A stretch of DNA of 64,000 nt, taken from the NCBI RefSeq assembly GCF_002216005.1, contig NZ_NIQC01000003.1, positions 62,001 through 126,000 on the forward strand. Reading direction: 5' to 3'. Shown here piece by piece: positions 9,793 to 17,988 of the stretch. Source of the stretch: Natranaerobius trueperi (GTDB lineage: Bacteria > Bacillota > Natranaerobiia > Natranaerobiales > Natranaerobiaceae). The position numbers were made by a program, and so were the translations under genes. The notes beneath the pieces are model-generated. The model was given only the letters and a program-made list of their open reading frames with translations, was not told where the DNA came from and searched no databases. Position 1 is the stretch's first letter. Each line of letters opens with the position of its first letter.

Positions 9793-10137
9793 ATGGAATT
9801 AGGTAAAAGATTAAAAAGTTTAAGAGAAACAGGAAATATTAACCGCCAAATCCTTGCTAGAGAAATTGGAATTAGTTATTCATCCTTAGCTAAATATGAA
9901 AATGGTGAAAGGACACCAGATTTAACTATATTAGTAAAAATAGCTGATTATTTTAATACCTCTGTTGATTTTTTACTTGGAAGAGAAGAATATGACAGAC
10001 TTTTACTTTATAATACATGTTTGGAGTCATTACAAAAAATTAATCAAAACGATGCTTTATACAAACTGATAAAAGAAGCAGAAAGGTTAAAATCTGAAAG
10101 TATAGAAAAAATAGTTGAGGTCATGAAATTAATATAA
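9793..10137 (+). CDS. XRE-family transcriptional regulator
   Basis: A 114-residue protein with an N-terminal helix-turn-helix of the Cro/CI type: LGKRLKSLRETGNINRQILA, then GISYSSLAKYENGERTPDL, then LVKIADYFNTSVDFLLGREE. The C-terminal ~45 residues form a short helical region of unknown binding role. The start is ATG at 9793, behind GGAGGAGG; an in-frame ATG 30 bases upstream has no ribosome binding site at useful spacing. A rho-independent terminator follows. Its operator and target genes cannot be told from sequence. Confidence 0.9.
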   Translation: MELGKRLKSLRETGNINRQILAREIGISYSSLAKYENGERTPDLTILVKIADYFNTSVDFLLGREEYDRLLLYNTCLESLQKINQNDALYKLIKEAERLKSESIEKIVEVMKLI

Positions 10138-10174
10138 AGAAATTAATATAAGCTTGATAAATTTTTTGGCAAAT

Positions 10175-10207
10175 AAAATCCCCTTATGTCTAATTTCAGG
10201 GGATTTT
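10175..10207 (+). terminator. Intrinsic terminator after the XRE gene
   Basis: A 9-bp inverted repeat AAAATCCCC / GGGGATTTT with a 15-base loop ends in a T-rich stretch 38-70 bases after the regulator gene. Confidence 0.7.
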
Positions 10208-10283
10208 GTACCATAAATTGACAAAAATAAATAGTTGTTATATAATTCTATTGCCAAATATATATGTGAAAGGGTGTTTACTT

Positions 10284-10448
10284 TTGATAAATGTAGAAAA
10301 AGGACATCTTTTAGACAAAATAGAACAGTTAAGAACTGAATTAGGAGAATTGGGGCAAAAAGAGCATGACTTTAGTGATGGAATAATATTAGAAAAAAGT
10401 CAGCAACTTGATAACCTACTTAACCAGTATAATGAACTAATTATATAA
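10284..10448 (+). CDS. Spo0E-like aspartyl-phosphate phosphatase
   Basis: A 54-residue protein starting at TTG (10284), behind GAAAGGGTG; the longer frame from 10206 lacks a ribosome binding site and would start inside the preceding terminator region. It has two helices, LLDKIEQLRTELGELGQKE and LEKSQQLDNLLNQYNEL. The second carries the SQxLDxLL motif of the Spo0E family, small helical hairpins that dephosphorylate Spo0A~P. This supports a sporulating host. It is monocistronic and faces a small convergent reading frame. Confidence 0.85.
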   Translation: MINVEKGHLLDKIEQLRTELGELGQKEHDFSDGIILEKSQQLDNLLNQYNELII

Positions 10449-10634
10449 CTAAAGCGGTTGTTTTTGTTTTAAATCTTGAATAAAATCTCTGAGTTGAGCT
10501 ATGCTTTGTTTTAATTTTTCTTCACTTTGATTGGTAGACGACTGACCTTTTTTAAGTCGCTGTTTTTCAGCTACTATAAAATTATCAATGTATGTTAAGG
10601 CATTAATTAATTTTTCTTTTTCTTTAATAATAAT
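10449..10634 (-). CDS. Candidate small helical protein with non-ATG (ATT) start
   Basis: A frame of about 61 codons behind GGGGGG has no ATG, GTG or TTG near its 5' end; the plausible starts are three consecutive ATT codons at 10634-10626. The product reads KEKEKLINALTYIDNFIVAE, then KQRLKKGQSSTNQSEEKLK, then QSIAQLRDFIQDLKQKQPL. It is all-helical, charged and coiled-coil-like, with codon use like its neighbours. It converges on the Spo0E-like gene, the stops being adjacent. The family is unknown. It could be a real gene with an ATT start or a 5'-truncated remnant. Confidence 0.45.
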   Translation of the reverse strand: MIIKEKEKLINALTYIDNFIVAEKQRLKKGQSSTNQSEEKLKQSIAQLRDFIQDLKQKQPL

Positions 10635-10800
10635 CCCCCCAAATATATATGTATTAAATATATAGTTTACTATGCCTATTCGATAAATATTTGTATATCT
10701 ACTATAATTTTTCCTATCTAGTTACGTGAATAGCCGATATTTGACTCTGAATGGTCTTAATTTACTAAAAATGTAAATTGATAAAGTTAGTGGTGATAAT

Positions 10801-11547
10801 ATGAAAAATGTTAAGATACTAATATTAGAGGACGAAAAATTTACAAGAAGATTTTTGAAGAGCTTCATTTCTGGTAATTGTGCTGTTTCTAAAGTGATTG
10901 ATACAGAAGATGGTGACAATGCACTTAGATTAGTTAAAGAGTACTCTCCACATATTGGAATAATAGATATTGAATTACTAGGCCAGAAAATAAATGGGTT
11001 AACTGTAGCAAAAGCCATGAAAAAAGTAAAACCAGATATGGAATTTATTTTTGTAACTGCGTATTCTGAATATGCACTAAAATCTTTTGAAGTACACCCT
11101 TTTGATTATCTAGTAAAGCCGATTAGTCAAGGACGATTAAAAAGTTCAATAAATGAACTTATAGACAAGATGAAAGGGCAAAATCATTTTGGTACAAGCT
11201 CTAAATTAGTTTTTGAACAACCTAAAGCGATACTACAAATCCCTATAGATAAAATTTTATTTATTGAAAAAACAAAGGGAGAAAAGAAAGTACGAATCTA
11301 TCTTGATGATGGAAAAGTTCACGAAGTATCTAAGAGTCTAAAAGAGATTCAGAGAAGGTTAGATGATGATTTTGTAAGAAGTCATAGGTCATACATTATT
11401 AATGTAACGAAAACAACTAAAATCCAAAATATCTCTCATAGATGTTACGAAGTTTGTTTTGTTAATTCACCAAACAAAGCATTAGTAAGTAGATATAATT
11501 ATGAAAAAACTATAAATAGTTTAGTTAGGTCAGATCCTTTTGTTTAG
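10801..11547 (+). CDS. LytTR-family response regulator
   Basis: The 248-residue protein has an N-terminal receiver domain (residues 4-115): acidic pair LEDE, phospho-acceptor Asp56 in GIIDIEL, Thr in FVTAYSEYA and Lys in DYLVKPI. A C-terminal LytTR DNA-binding domain (about 140-245) contains ILFIEKTKGEKKVRIYL and DDFVRSHRSYIINV. Such regulators control competence, bacteriocin, cell-wall or virulence genes, usually paired with a GHKL-type sensor kinase. No intact kinase adjoins it; a decayed GHKL kinase lies 15 kb away and need not be related. ATG follows GTGGTGAT, a modest ribosome binding site. Confidence 0.92.
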   Translation: MKNVKILILEDEKFTRRFLKSFISGNCAVSKVIDTEDGDNALRLVKEYSPHIGIIDIELLGQKINGLTVAKAMKKVKPDMEFIFVTAYSEYALKSFEVHPFDYLVKPISQGRLKSSINELIDKMKGQNHFGTSSKLVFEQPKAILQIPIDKILFIEKTKGEKKVRIYLDDGKVHEVSKSLKEIQRRLDDDFVRSHRSYIINVTKTTKIQNISHRCYEVCFVNSPNKALVSRYNYEKTINSLVRSDPFV

Positions 11548-11559
11548 AGATAAGGATTT

Positions 11560-11835
11560 TTTATAAAAAACCTGGTAACAGACTAGAGGATAAAACCGAA
11601 AGGATATTACATTAAGTGGTAGTTGTGCATAATCCCTGAAAGGGAAGTATGTAAATGTAATCTGAAGGGTGTGGTGTAGAGCGTATTCTGATCATTAAAG
11701 AAACCAACGTAAAAGAATAGAGAGGCACACAGTAACCGATGGTGCATCGACAAACAGTTTAATAGAGAAAATTTGTTCTATATACAACTTAGAAGAAGCT
11801 TGCAGTAGGGTTAGAGCAAACAAAGATAACCAGGC
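11560..11835 (+). mobile_element. Probable remnant of a group II intron (5' part)
   Basis: The stretch is non-coding but reads like the domain I-IV portion of a bacterial group II intron (CTGAAAGGGAAGTATG and AATCTGAAGGGTGTG). It ends in a short open run, LIEKICSIYNLEEACSRVRANK, which resembles the first residues of group II intron RTs (the KENLxxAxxRVxxNKG pattern). The frame stops right after, and no domain V/VI is visible, so the rest is deleted. It sits between the LytTR gene and a TPP-riboswitch-like remnant. Confidence 0.5.
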
Positions 11836-11856
11836 ATAGACCAGGCTAGGATTTTA

Positions 11857-11909
11857 CTTCCCTAGCTCGCATTACTCAGACCAGGTTTCAAGGGTCAGAA
11901 CCTCACTGG
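11857..11909 (-). ncRNA. TPP (THI-box) riboswitch remnant, orphan
   Basis: On the minus strand the sequence reads CAGTGAGGTTCTGACCC, then TTGAAACCTGGTCTGAGTAA, then TGCGAGCTAGGGAAG. The latter parts closely match the conserved pyrophosphate-sensing arm of the TPP aptamer (ACCCTTTGAACCTGATCTGG ... AATGCCAGCGTAGGGAA). The 5' GGGG strand needed to close P1 is not found: that position is taken by the end of the pilX-like gene and its short downstream spacer. No thiamine gene follows; the sequence runs into the antisense side of an intron remnant. It is best seen as a truncated riboswitch stranded by rearrangement. Confidence 0.6.
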
Positions 11910-11918
11910 TTATACACA

Positions 11919-13028
11919 TTATTTCCACAGACCTCGTGTATAAGTAGCTGCGAACTCTTCGTCATCAAAAAATTCGCTGAAATATTCTTTATAGAAATCA
12001 TCATATTCCATACTAGTATTAGGTGAATCAAATTCTTTTATAATCATTCCTGCTGTAATTTCTGTAGATCCCCCTGTTGAGTTAAATTTCGCGTTAGGGG
12101 CAAAAATGTAAGCATCCACTTCTGAAGCACCAGGGATTTTTATATCTATCTCTTCTTTTGAATATATGATAATTTTTGACTGTACTGTGTCATTAGGCTT
12201 TGTAAGTTTAAGGTCATGATTTACTAATAAATGCAGTACTCCATCACCTGAACCTGACGTTACTATATTACCAACATTATCTAATTCACCCTCTAGTCTG
12301 ATATATAAATCTTCATTTGAATTAATCTCAAATTCTAATACACCTTGTCCTCTCCCATCATGTTCTACAAAATCTTCGTCTTTAATGTCATCAAATTCTT
12401 CAAAATGGTAGTAGTGATTATTGGAATTGCTACTTGGGAAAATTTCATCGATTATGTTAGTTAAATTTTCTCTATATATACCGACTTCATATTCCACATC
12501 TACATTATCTTCTGAATTACCCTTAAAATCTACTTTTGAAGCGTTTGTACCTATTATTTCTTCAACACTAAACTTATTATGTATTGTCATATCTTCACCC
12601 TCACTAGTGGTAAAAACCGCATAGTCGAAGACGGTTTTGGGCTCTAATTCTAAAGTCGCTGTCCTTTTTACATCTCTATAATTAGCGGTACTAGTGACTT
12701 CAATTTTACCGTTTGTGCTCTTAATACTTAAATCAGTAATTGAAGATGGATCACTACTATTATTAGAATTAAATAAATTGTTTAATTTATCTTTCAGATC
12801 TTCCTCATCTATATCAGTAGTTTTATTTCTAATAATGTACTCTGCAGTTAGATCTACACCATTTCTTGCTGTATGAAAAGCTTGATTGGCATTGACATTT
12901 TGACTAGATAGGTTAGTTTCTGTATTGGCTGACAAGCTAAATGACGCGCCCATGACTATCACCAGTACCATTGCAATAAGTACCACCACCATAGTGGCTC
13001 CTCGCTCATCTCTTAACACAACATTCAC
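11919..13028 (-). CDS. PilX-like type IV pilus assembly/minor pilin protein
   Basis: The 369-residue product has a short leader and hydrophobic helix (DERGATMVVVLIAMVLVIVMGASFSLSANTE) as in PilX/GspK-like proteins, then ANQAFHTARNGVDLTAEYI, the typical conserved region after the helix. The C-terminal ~270 residues are an acidic, beta-rich domain that should lie outside the cell. It is the last gene of the minus-strand pilus operon, 37 bases after the PilW-like gene. The cleavage-site Glu at +5 is not obvious in the usual place. Function in pilus tip priming is inferred from the family. Confidence 0.75.
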   Translation of the reverse strand: MNVVLRDERGATMVVVLIAMVLVIVMGASFSLSANTETNLSSQNVNANQAFHTARNGVDLTAEYIIRNKTTDIDEEDLKDKLNNLFNSNNSSDPSSITDLSIKSTNGKIEVTSTANYRDVKRTATLELEPKTVFDYAVFTTSEGEDMTIHNKFSVEEIIGTNASKVDFKGNSEDNVDVEYEVGIYRENLTNIIDEIFPSSNSNNHYYHFEEFDDIKDEDFVEHDGRGQGVLEFEINSNEDLYIRLEGELDNVGNIVTSGSGDGVLHLLVNHDLKLTKPNDTVQSKIIIYSKEEIDIKIPGASEVDAYIFAPNAKFNSTGGSTEITAGMIIKEFDSPNTSMEYDDFYKEYFSEFFDDEEFAATYTRGLWK

Positions 13029-13065
13029 CCCCTATATGATCAGTTCTTAAATTTCCTTTCAGTTT

Positions 13066-13569
13066 TTATGGATTGCTGTAATATAACTTTTCATCTGCTA
13101 GGTCTACAGAGTCATCGATATCCAATTGATCTATACTTAAGTTGTTTAACAGAATTTCATTTTCATATTCGTAATCTCCTTCAACATTTATAATCATTTT
13201 TAAAATAGCGCTTCCTGTGTTATTTTCCTCAATTACTTCTAATTCTATTTTCTCTATTTGCTTGTCTATTTTCACAGTATCTTCATTAATTATCAGAGAA
13301 CCAGCATCTAACTCTAAAACACCGTAACCGTTGCCGCTGTGATCTGTAGTTATTTCCATAGCATTTCTGAGTTCGTCAGTGATATAGTTTTTCACCAATC
13401 TAGCTGCTTGTTGAGTATCGGCCCTAGTAGTACCAGTATCAAAGGTGGTTCTACTATAATGGATCACTGTATATCCCAGTCCTAAAACTATCATAAACAA
13501 TGCTACCACTATTAACACTTCAACTAGTGTGATACCTTTTTGACTTTTAAGCTGATATAACTTCCCCAT
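13066..13569 (-). CDS. Type IV prepilin-like protein (PilW/GspJ-like)
   Basis: A 167-residue prepilin-like protein. The leader KSQKG is followed by ITLVEVLIVVALFMIVLGLG, a class III signal with Gly before the cut and Glu at mature +5. The globular part contains TRADTQQAARLVKNYITDEL, as in PilW/GspJ minor pilins that help start pilus assembly. It lies 16 bases after the preceding pilin gene in the operon. Processing would need a prepilin peptidase, which is not in the window. Confidence 0.82.
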   Translation of the reverse strand: MGKLYQLKSQKGITLVEVLIVVALFMIVLGLGYTVIHYSRTTFDTGTTRADTQQAARLVKNYITDELRNAMEITTDHSGNGYGVLELDAGSLIINEDTVKIDKQIEKIELEVIEENNTGSAILKMIINVEGDYEYENEILLNNLSIDQLDIDDSVDLADEKLYYSNP

Positions 13570-13585
13570 AGCAGATCTACTCCTC

Positions 13586-14038
13586 TCAGTTCACTCTTAT
13601 AAAAGAAGTTAGTGTGACACGGCGCCCTCCACTTTGATAATAAGCATCTAGGGAAACACGATATCCTTTCACACTGTCAATTTCTTTTGGGTCATTTGAT
13701 GGTTCAATTTGATAGTGTTCTTCTGTATCTAGCTCTTTTAATATAAACTCTGAAAAATTCCTTTCAGCACTAGTCAGCAAACCATTTAACTTTGTTTCTA
13801 TACTATCTCTATCTTCAAAGGGCTGTGCTGCATACAAATGCTCCATGACATCAGAGGCTGCAGACATTGCCCTATCCCTTTCTCCAAAAGCAAAGATATT
13901 GATAAAACTGGTACTGAAAAGAGGGATAAAGGTCATGGCAAGTAAAGCTATAATGGCCATGGATATGAGCACTTCAACCATGGTAAAACCTTGTTGATCC
14001 AATAACTTAATAGCTTGGAACTTAGTAAGGATTTTCAT
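13586..14038 (-). CDS. Type IV prepilin-like protein (PilV/GspI-like)
   Basis: A 150-residue protein with leader KLLDQQG followed by FTMVEVLISMAIIALLAMTF, a canonical prepilin peptidase site with Glu+5. The short soluble domain has DRAMSAASDVMEHLYAAQPF, resembling PilV/GspI minor pilins. It is the first of three pilin-like genes after pilB. No separate major pilin gene is seen in the operon, so the pilus may use a major subunit encoded elsewhere. Confidence 0.82.
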   Translation of the reverse strand: MKILTKFQAIKLLDQQGFTMVEVLISMAIIALLAMTFIPLFSTSFINIFAFGERDRAMSAASDVMEHLYAAQPFEDRDSIETKLNGLLTSAERNFSEFILKELDTEEHYQIEPSNDPKEIDSVKGYRVSLDAYYQSGGRRVTLTSFIRVN

Positions 14039-14067
14039 AAAATAACCTCCAATCAGACCAGAAATAC

Positions 14068-15759
14068 TTACTTAGCTACTCTCAGCACCTCCTCTAAAGA
14101 TGTTAGTCCTGATTTAACTTTTTCTAACCCACTTTTTCTGAGGGATTTCATACCTTCTTCCTTTGCCGCATTATCTATTTCTCTAGTGGAACGTCGTTCT
14201 AAGACCATTTGCGCTATACTCTCAGTTACGGGTAGCAGCTCATAAATACCAGTCCTTCCAGTATACCCTGTTTCTCCACATTTTGCGCAAGAACCAGGTT
14301 TATAAAGAGTGATACATTCACTTTCATCTTCTGAAATAGGAAAATTAGGTATACTTTCAAGCAGTTCTTCTTTACTCATTTGATACTGCTTTTTGCAGTT
14401 ATTACATAAATTACGAACTAATCTTTGGGCCAAGACAAAAACCAAAGAAGACGTTGTCAAGTACGGCTCTATACCCATATCAGTCAACCTAGAAAGAGCT
14501 CCTGCAGCATTATTTGTATGAAGGGTTGAAAACACTAAGTGGCCAGTAAGAGAGGTTTCAATGGCAATTCGGGCAGTTTCATAATCTCTGATCTCTCCTA
14601 CCATAGCTATATCAGGATCATTTCTCAGTATTGATCTCAAGCCTGAAGAAAATGTCATCCCTGCCTGTGAATGAACTTGTACTTGATTGATGCCATTTAT
14701 ACGTCTTTCAACTGGGTCTTCTAATGTAATAATATGTTTATCAACTGTATTAAGATAATTTAAAATAGCGTACAGTGTAGTACTTTTGCCACTACCTGTA
14801 GGACCTGTTACTAGAATAAAACCATATGGTACATCTATCAACGTATTTAGCTGTTCTGACTCTTTATCTGGAAGACCAAGATCTGCTAAAGTAAATAGAT
14901 GAGCTTCTCTGTCTAAAATACGTAAAGTTAATTTTTCACCGTAAGGTGTAGGCAGAGAAGCAACTCTCACATCTACTGTTTTGTCTTGTACCTTTAAGGT
15001 GATCCGGCCGTCCTGAGGTACTCTTTTCATAGCTATATCCATATTAGCCATAACTTTAATTCTAGATACCAGGGGAGGATGCATACTTTTAGGAGGGTTC
15101 ATGACCTGGTGTAAAACACCATCAATTCTAAACCTCACCCTAAAACCATTTTCTAGTGGTTCTAAGTGAATATCACTAGCCCCTCCTCTTACAGCTCTAT
15201 GAAATATGGTGTTAGCAAGCATAACAGCGGGCTTTTCTTGTAAACTATCACCCGTAGTAATGAGACCCTGTTCTTCTTCAGCTCTTTCAGTTTTTGAATC
15301 ATCTGTTTGTTCTACATCTATATCATCATTCAAGTATCTATTGATCATGTATTCTAGGACACTATCGGTAACAATTACTGGTTTTATATCAAACCCAGTT
15401 AGCAGCCTCAAATCATCAATTATCATCACATCTTTAGGTCTAGACATAACAGTAATCAGTTTATCATTTTCGAATCCAATGGGCAGAGCATTATATTGCT
15501 CAACTTTATTACTGTCCAATAAATACATAGCAGATTCGTCTACTTCAAAATCATCCATAGAAATATAAGGGACACCAGTTTGATCGGCTATTGCTTTTGC
15601 AATTTCTTCTTCTGTGACATATCCATTTTCAACTAACAATTTCCCTAAAGGTTTTTTAGTACTCATTGATTTCTGTTCATTTAAAGCTTTTTCTAGTTGT
15701 GTTTCAGTTATTATACCAGCTTTTATTAAATATTCACCTAATAAAGTCCGTATTTTCAT
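14068..15759 (-). CDS. pilB: Type IV pilus assembly ATPase PilB
   Basis: The 563-residue protein starts with an MshEN/GspE N-terminal domain (LGEYLIKAGIITETQLEKAL, with PLGKLLVENGYVTEEEIAKA as a second repeat). The C-terminal ATPase core has GGASDIHLEP, Walker A GPTGSGKST (around residue 320), the Asp box, Walker B with AMVGEIRDYETA and the His-box STLHTN. A zinc-binding four-cysteine motif follows (CNNCKKQY ... CAKCGETGYTGRTGIYELL). These define the hexameric extension motor of type IV pili. The start overlaps the pilO stop by 4 bases (ATGA), so translation is coupled. No pilT retraction ATPase is present in the window. Confidence 0.95.
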   Translation of the reverse strand: MKIRTLLGEYLIKAGIITETQLEKALNEQKSMSTKKPLGKLLVENGYVTEEEIAKAIADQTGVPYISMDDFEVDESAMYLLDSNKVEQYNALPIGFENDKLITVMSRPKDVMIIDDLRLLTGFDIKPVIVTDSVLEYMINRYLNDDIDVEQTDDSKTERAEEEQGLITTGDSLQEKPAVMLANTIFHRAVRGGASDIHLEPLENGFRVRFRIDGVLHQVMNPPKSMHPPLVSRIKVMANMDIAMKRVPQDGRITLKVQDKTVDVRVASLPTPYGEKLTLRILDREAHLFTLADLGLPDKESEQLNTLIDVPYGFILVTGPTGSGKSTTLYAILNYLNTVDKHIITLEDPVERRINGINQVQVHSQAGMTFSSGLRSILRNDPDIAMVGEIRDYETARIAIETSLTGHLVFSTLHTNNAAGALSRLTDMGIEPYLTTSSLVFVLAQRLVRNLCNNCKKQYQMSKEELLESIPNFPISEDESECITLYKPGSCAKCGETGYTGRTGIYELLPVTESIAQMVLERRSTREIDNAAKEEGMKSLRKSGLEKVKSGLTSLEEVLRVAK

Positions 15760-16289
15760 AAATTATCACCCTTAGAGAAATATATTTTCGCATAGATACT
15801 GGCATTTACCTGAGGGTATCCTTCTTCACCTTCAGCAATGTCAATATCAAATATCGTAACCATCCTATTATCTTCATTTAAATTATTTATTAGCTGTATC
15901 ACTTCACCATAACGTCCAATGTAAGTGAAATTTACAGGAACAGCACCATAATCGTCATGCTCTATAACCCTATCTATTTTGAGTTGATGTATATCACCAT
16001 CTGGGGGAGCAGAACTATATAATAAATCTATAAAATCATCTTTTTTAGGAGAATTTGGTATCACTTCTCTAAACAAGGTAAGTTGCTCTTCAAGATTCCC
16101 TTGTTCTTTAATTTGTTCTAATGAAGCTAAAGTTGATTTCTTTGAATTTAGCCGCTGTTTCTGTTGTTCCAATTCTTCCTGAGCAGAAGAAAGTTTTAAA
16201 AAATAGTAGCATCCTGTTGCTATAACAATTACCAGAAAAAAAGCTGCAACTGATACAAATATTTTCGACTGTTTCAATTTATTAGTCAT
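15756..16289 (-). CDS. pilO: PilO-like type IV pilus inner-membrane protein
   Basis: The 177-residue protein has one N-terminal membrane segment (IFVSVAAFFLVIVIATGCYYFL), a short coiled coil (AQEELEQQKQRLNSKKSTLA) and a C-terminal ferredoxin-like fold region (PVNFTYIGRYGEVIQLINNL) typical of PilO. PilO pairs with PilN to link PilM to the pilus machinery across the membrane. It overlaps pilN by 8 bases and pilB by 4, the classical MNO order. Assignment rests on position and architecture more than on strong motifs. Confidence 0.85.
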   Translation of the reverse strand: MTNKLKQSKIFVSVAAFFLVIVIATGCYYFLKLSSAQEELEQQKQRLNSKKSTLASLEQIKEQGNLEEQLTLFREVIPNSPKKDDFIDLLYSSAPPDGDIHQLKIDRVIEHDDYGAVPVNFTYIGRYGEVIQLINNLNEDNRMVTIFDIDIAEGEEGYPQVNASIYAKIYFSKGDNL

Positions 16290-16896
16290 CTGCTGACTCC
16301 CCCTCTTCTAAATAGCGTTGGGTAAAGTCTTCTGTATCAACTTTAGCCTTGATTTCATAAGTGTAAATTGCAAAATCCATATCCTCATCATAAATTTTCT
16401 TCAAAAATTCATATTCAATATTATTTATTTCATCTGTATTATTTAAGCTCTTAAGCCAGGTAGTAAGTTCTTTGTAGTCAAAGGTATAAGCCTCTATTGT
16501 TAAAATCCCCAAGGGATTATCAACGCTATCATCATATTGCATCGACAACACGTTCAACCAAGTTTTCATAGGGATAGTTTCTCCTATTTGAATCATTGTT
16601 TTTTGCCAATTAGGTACCTCTCCATGGGTCTTTTCCATAACTTCGGTTATTTCTGTGATCTGTTTGTAGGAGTTCCTGTACTTCTGCAATTCTTCTATTT
16701 CACTCTCAACTATAGTTATGTTCTGTTTTGTGCTATCTACCTGGTTTTTGACATTATCTACATGTAAAAATAAAAAAAACAATAAACCAGAGCAAAGTAA
16801 TGCTATAATAAAAATAATAGTTCCTATAGTAAAGTATTTCTTATTCTTTTCTCTTGTTTGCTTAATTTCAGATGGAAGTAAACTGATAGAGTGCAT
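16282..16896 (-). CDS. pilN: PilN-like type IV pilus inner-membrane protein
   Basis: A 204-residue protein opening with ISLLPSEIKQTREKNKKY, which matches the conserved cytoplasmic N-terminus of PilN that docks into a groove of PilM (consensus INLLP). A membrane segment (FTIGTIIFIIALLCSGLLFF), a coiled coil and a periplasmic-type alpha/beta domain follow. The start codon lies directly at the pilM stop. Together with PilO it forms the alignment subcomplex. Confidence 0.88.
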   Translation of the reverse strand: MHSISLLPSEIKQTREKNKKYFTIGTIIFIIALLCSGLLFFLFLHVDNVKNQVDSTKQNITIVESEIEELQKYRNSYKQITEITEVMEKTHGEVPNWQKTMIQIGETIPMKTWLNVLSMQYDDSVDNPLGILTIEAYTFDYKELTTWLKSLNNTDEINNIEYEFLKKIYDEDMDFAIYTYEIKAKVDTEDFTQRYLEEGESADD

Positions 16897-17910
16897 TTAA
16901 TTCTCCTCCATTCCTTTGTAAGCAAGGCTGATTACTTGAGAGTAGTATTTTATTTCTTCTAAAGATAAATCAGTTGCCTCTACACCTAATGCTGTTTGTG
17001 GATTGCTGAAATATACCGGTAATCCCAGAAAATTTTCCAACCGGTCCATAAGCATTTGATAATTTTTAGCACCACCGCAAATTAGAATTGCATCTACATA
17101 TTTTGCCGTATTTTGAGTTTGATAGTAATCAATCAGTGTTCTAGTATTAGTTACAACCTGATTAATTTGGGCCTCTCCCAACAGTTCGTCATTCCTTCCC
17201 CCTGGATTAATGTCAATAGATGCAGCAATTTCATCATAGGGAGAGCTCATTTCTGTAGTAGTATCGGAAGGTGTAATCATCCTAGCGAGCTTCGGGTTGC
17301 CGTGTTCAAAAACAGAAAGATTAATAACTCCACCAGTAGAATCTATTATTATTACTACTCGTTCCTGCTGTTCTTTTTCTAATAATCTTCCCATAGATAA
17401 AGGTAAGATCTCAATGTCATTAATAAACAACTCAGCTTTTTCAAGGCAGTAAATATAATCATAAATCATGTCAATTTTTCCGCCTACCATTAACACTTCC
17501 CAAATTGGATTCTCGTCTTCATTGTGTGTTTCTCCTATAACAGTGTAATCCAATACTAATTGATTTATATTAATTGGGAGCATGTTTTGTGCTTGGAATT
17601 TCACTGCATTATCCAATTTTTTTTCACTAATTTTAGGAAATGAAGCAAACCTCACAATGATATCCTGATTTGAAATGCCCAAATTTACATCTTTACTACT
17701 AAAACCGCTATTAGACCAGAAATTCTCAAGTTCTTTAACTAATTTATTACAATCTTGTATTTTACCATTTTCAATAATTCCTGCAGCGAGATCTCGCTCT
17801 CTGACATTAACAATATTAATTGTATTTCTTTTTTTATGCAATTCTACTGCTCTCATCTTGTCGTCTTTTAATTCTAAACCCATAGATTTAGTAGAGCCTA
17901 AAATTCCCAT
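16897..17910 (-). CDS. pilM: PilM, actin-like type IV pilus assembly ATPase
   Basis: The 337-residue protein has the actin-like fold landmarks of PilM: SMGLELKDDKMRAVEL (phosphate 1 loop), the conserved FASFPKISEKKLDNAVKFQA region, VVIIIDSTGGVINLSVF (phosphate 2) and DAILICGGAKNYQMLMDRL (adenosine loop). PilM sits on the cytoplasmic side and binds the PilN N-terminus. It starts the pilMNO block; the sigma factor gene precedes it, with a 78-base gap. Start is ATG behind GTAGGTGATATC. Confidence 0.93.
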   Translation of the reverse strand: MGILGSTKSMGLELKDDKMRAVELHKKRNTINIVNVRERDLAAGIIENGKIQDCNKLVKELENFWSNSGFSSKDVNLGISNQDIIVRFASFPKISEKKLDNAVKFQAQNMLPININQLVLDYTVIGETHNEDENPIWEVLMVGGKIDMIYDYIYCLEKAELFINDIEILPLSMGRLLEKEQQERVVIIIDSTGGVINLSVFEHGNPKLARMITPSDTTTEMSSPYDEIAASIDINPGGRNDELLGEAQINQVVTNTRTLIDYYQTQNTAKYVDAILICGGAKNYQMLMDRLENFLGLPVYFSNPQTALGVEATDLSLEEIKYYSQVISLAYKGMEEN

Positions 17911-17988
17911 GATATCACCTACTTTTATTTAATTTCAAAGTGAGTTTCTACAGAAAAATAAATATCGTAAATTGCAGTATTAGAATTA

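Noticed and set aside
15206-15568. A plus-strand ORF of 120 residues opposite pilB
   Set aside because: It is fully antisense to conserved pilB coding sequence, Ser/Ile-rich as expected for a shadow frame, and lacks a ribosome binding site.
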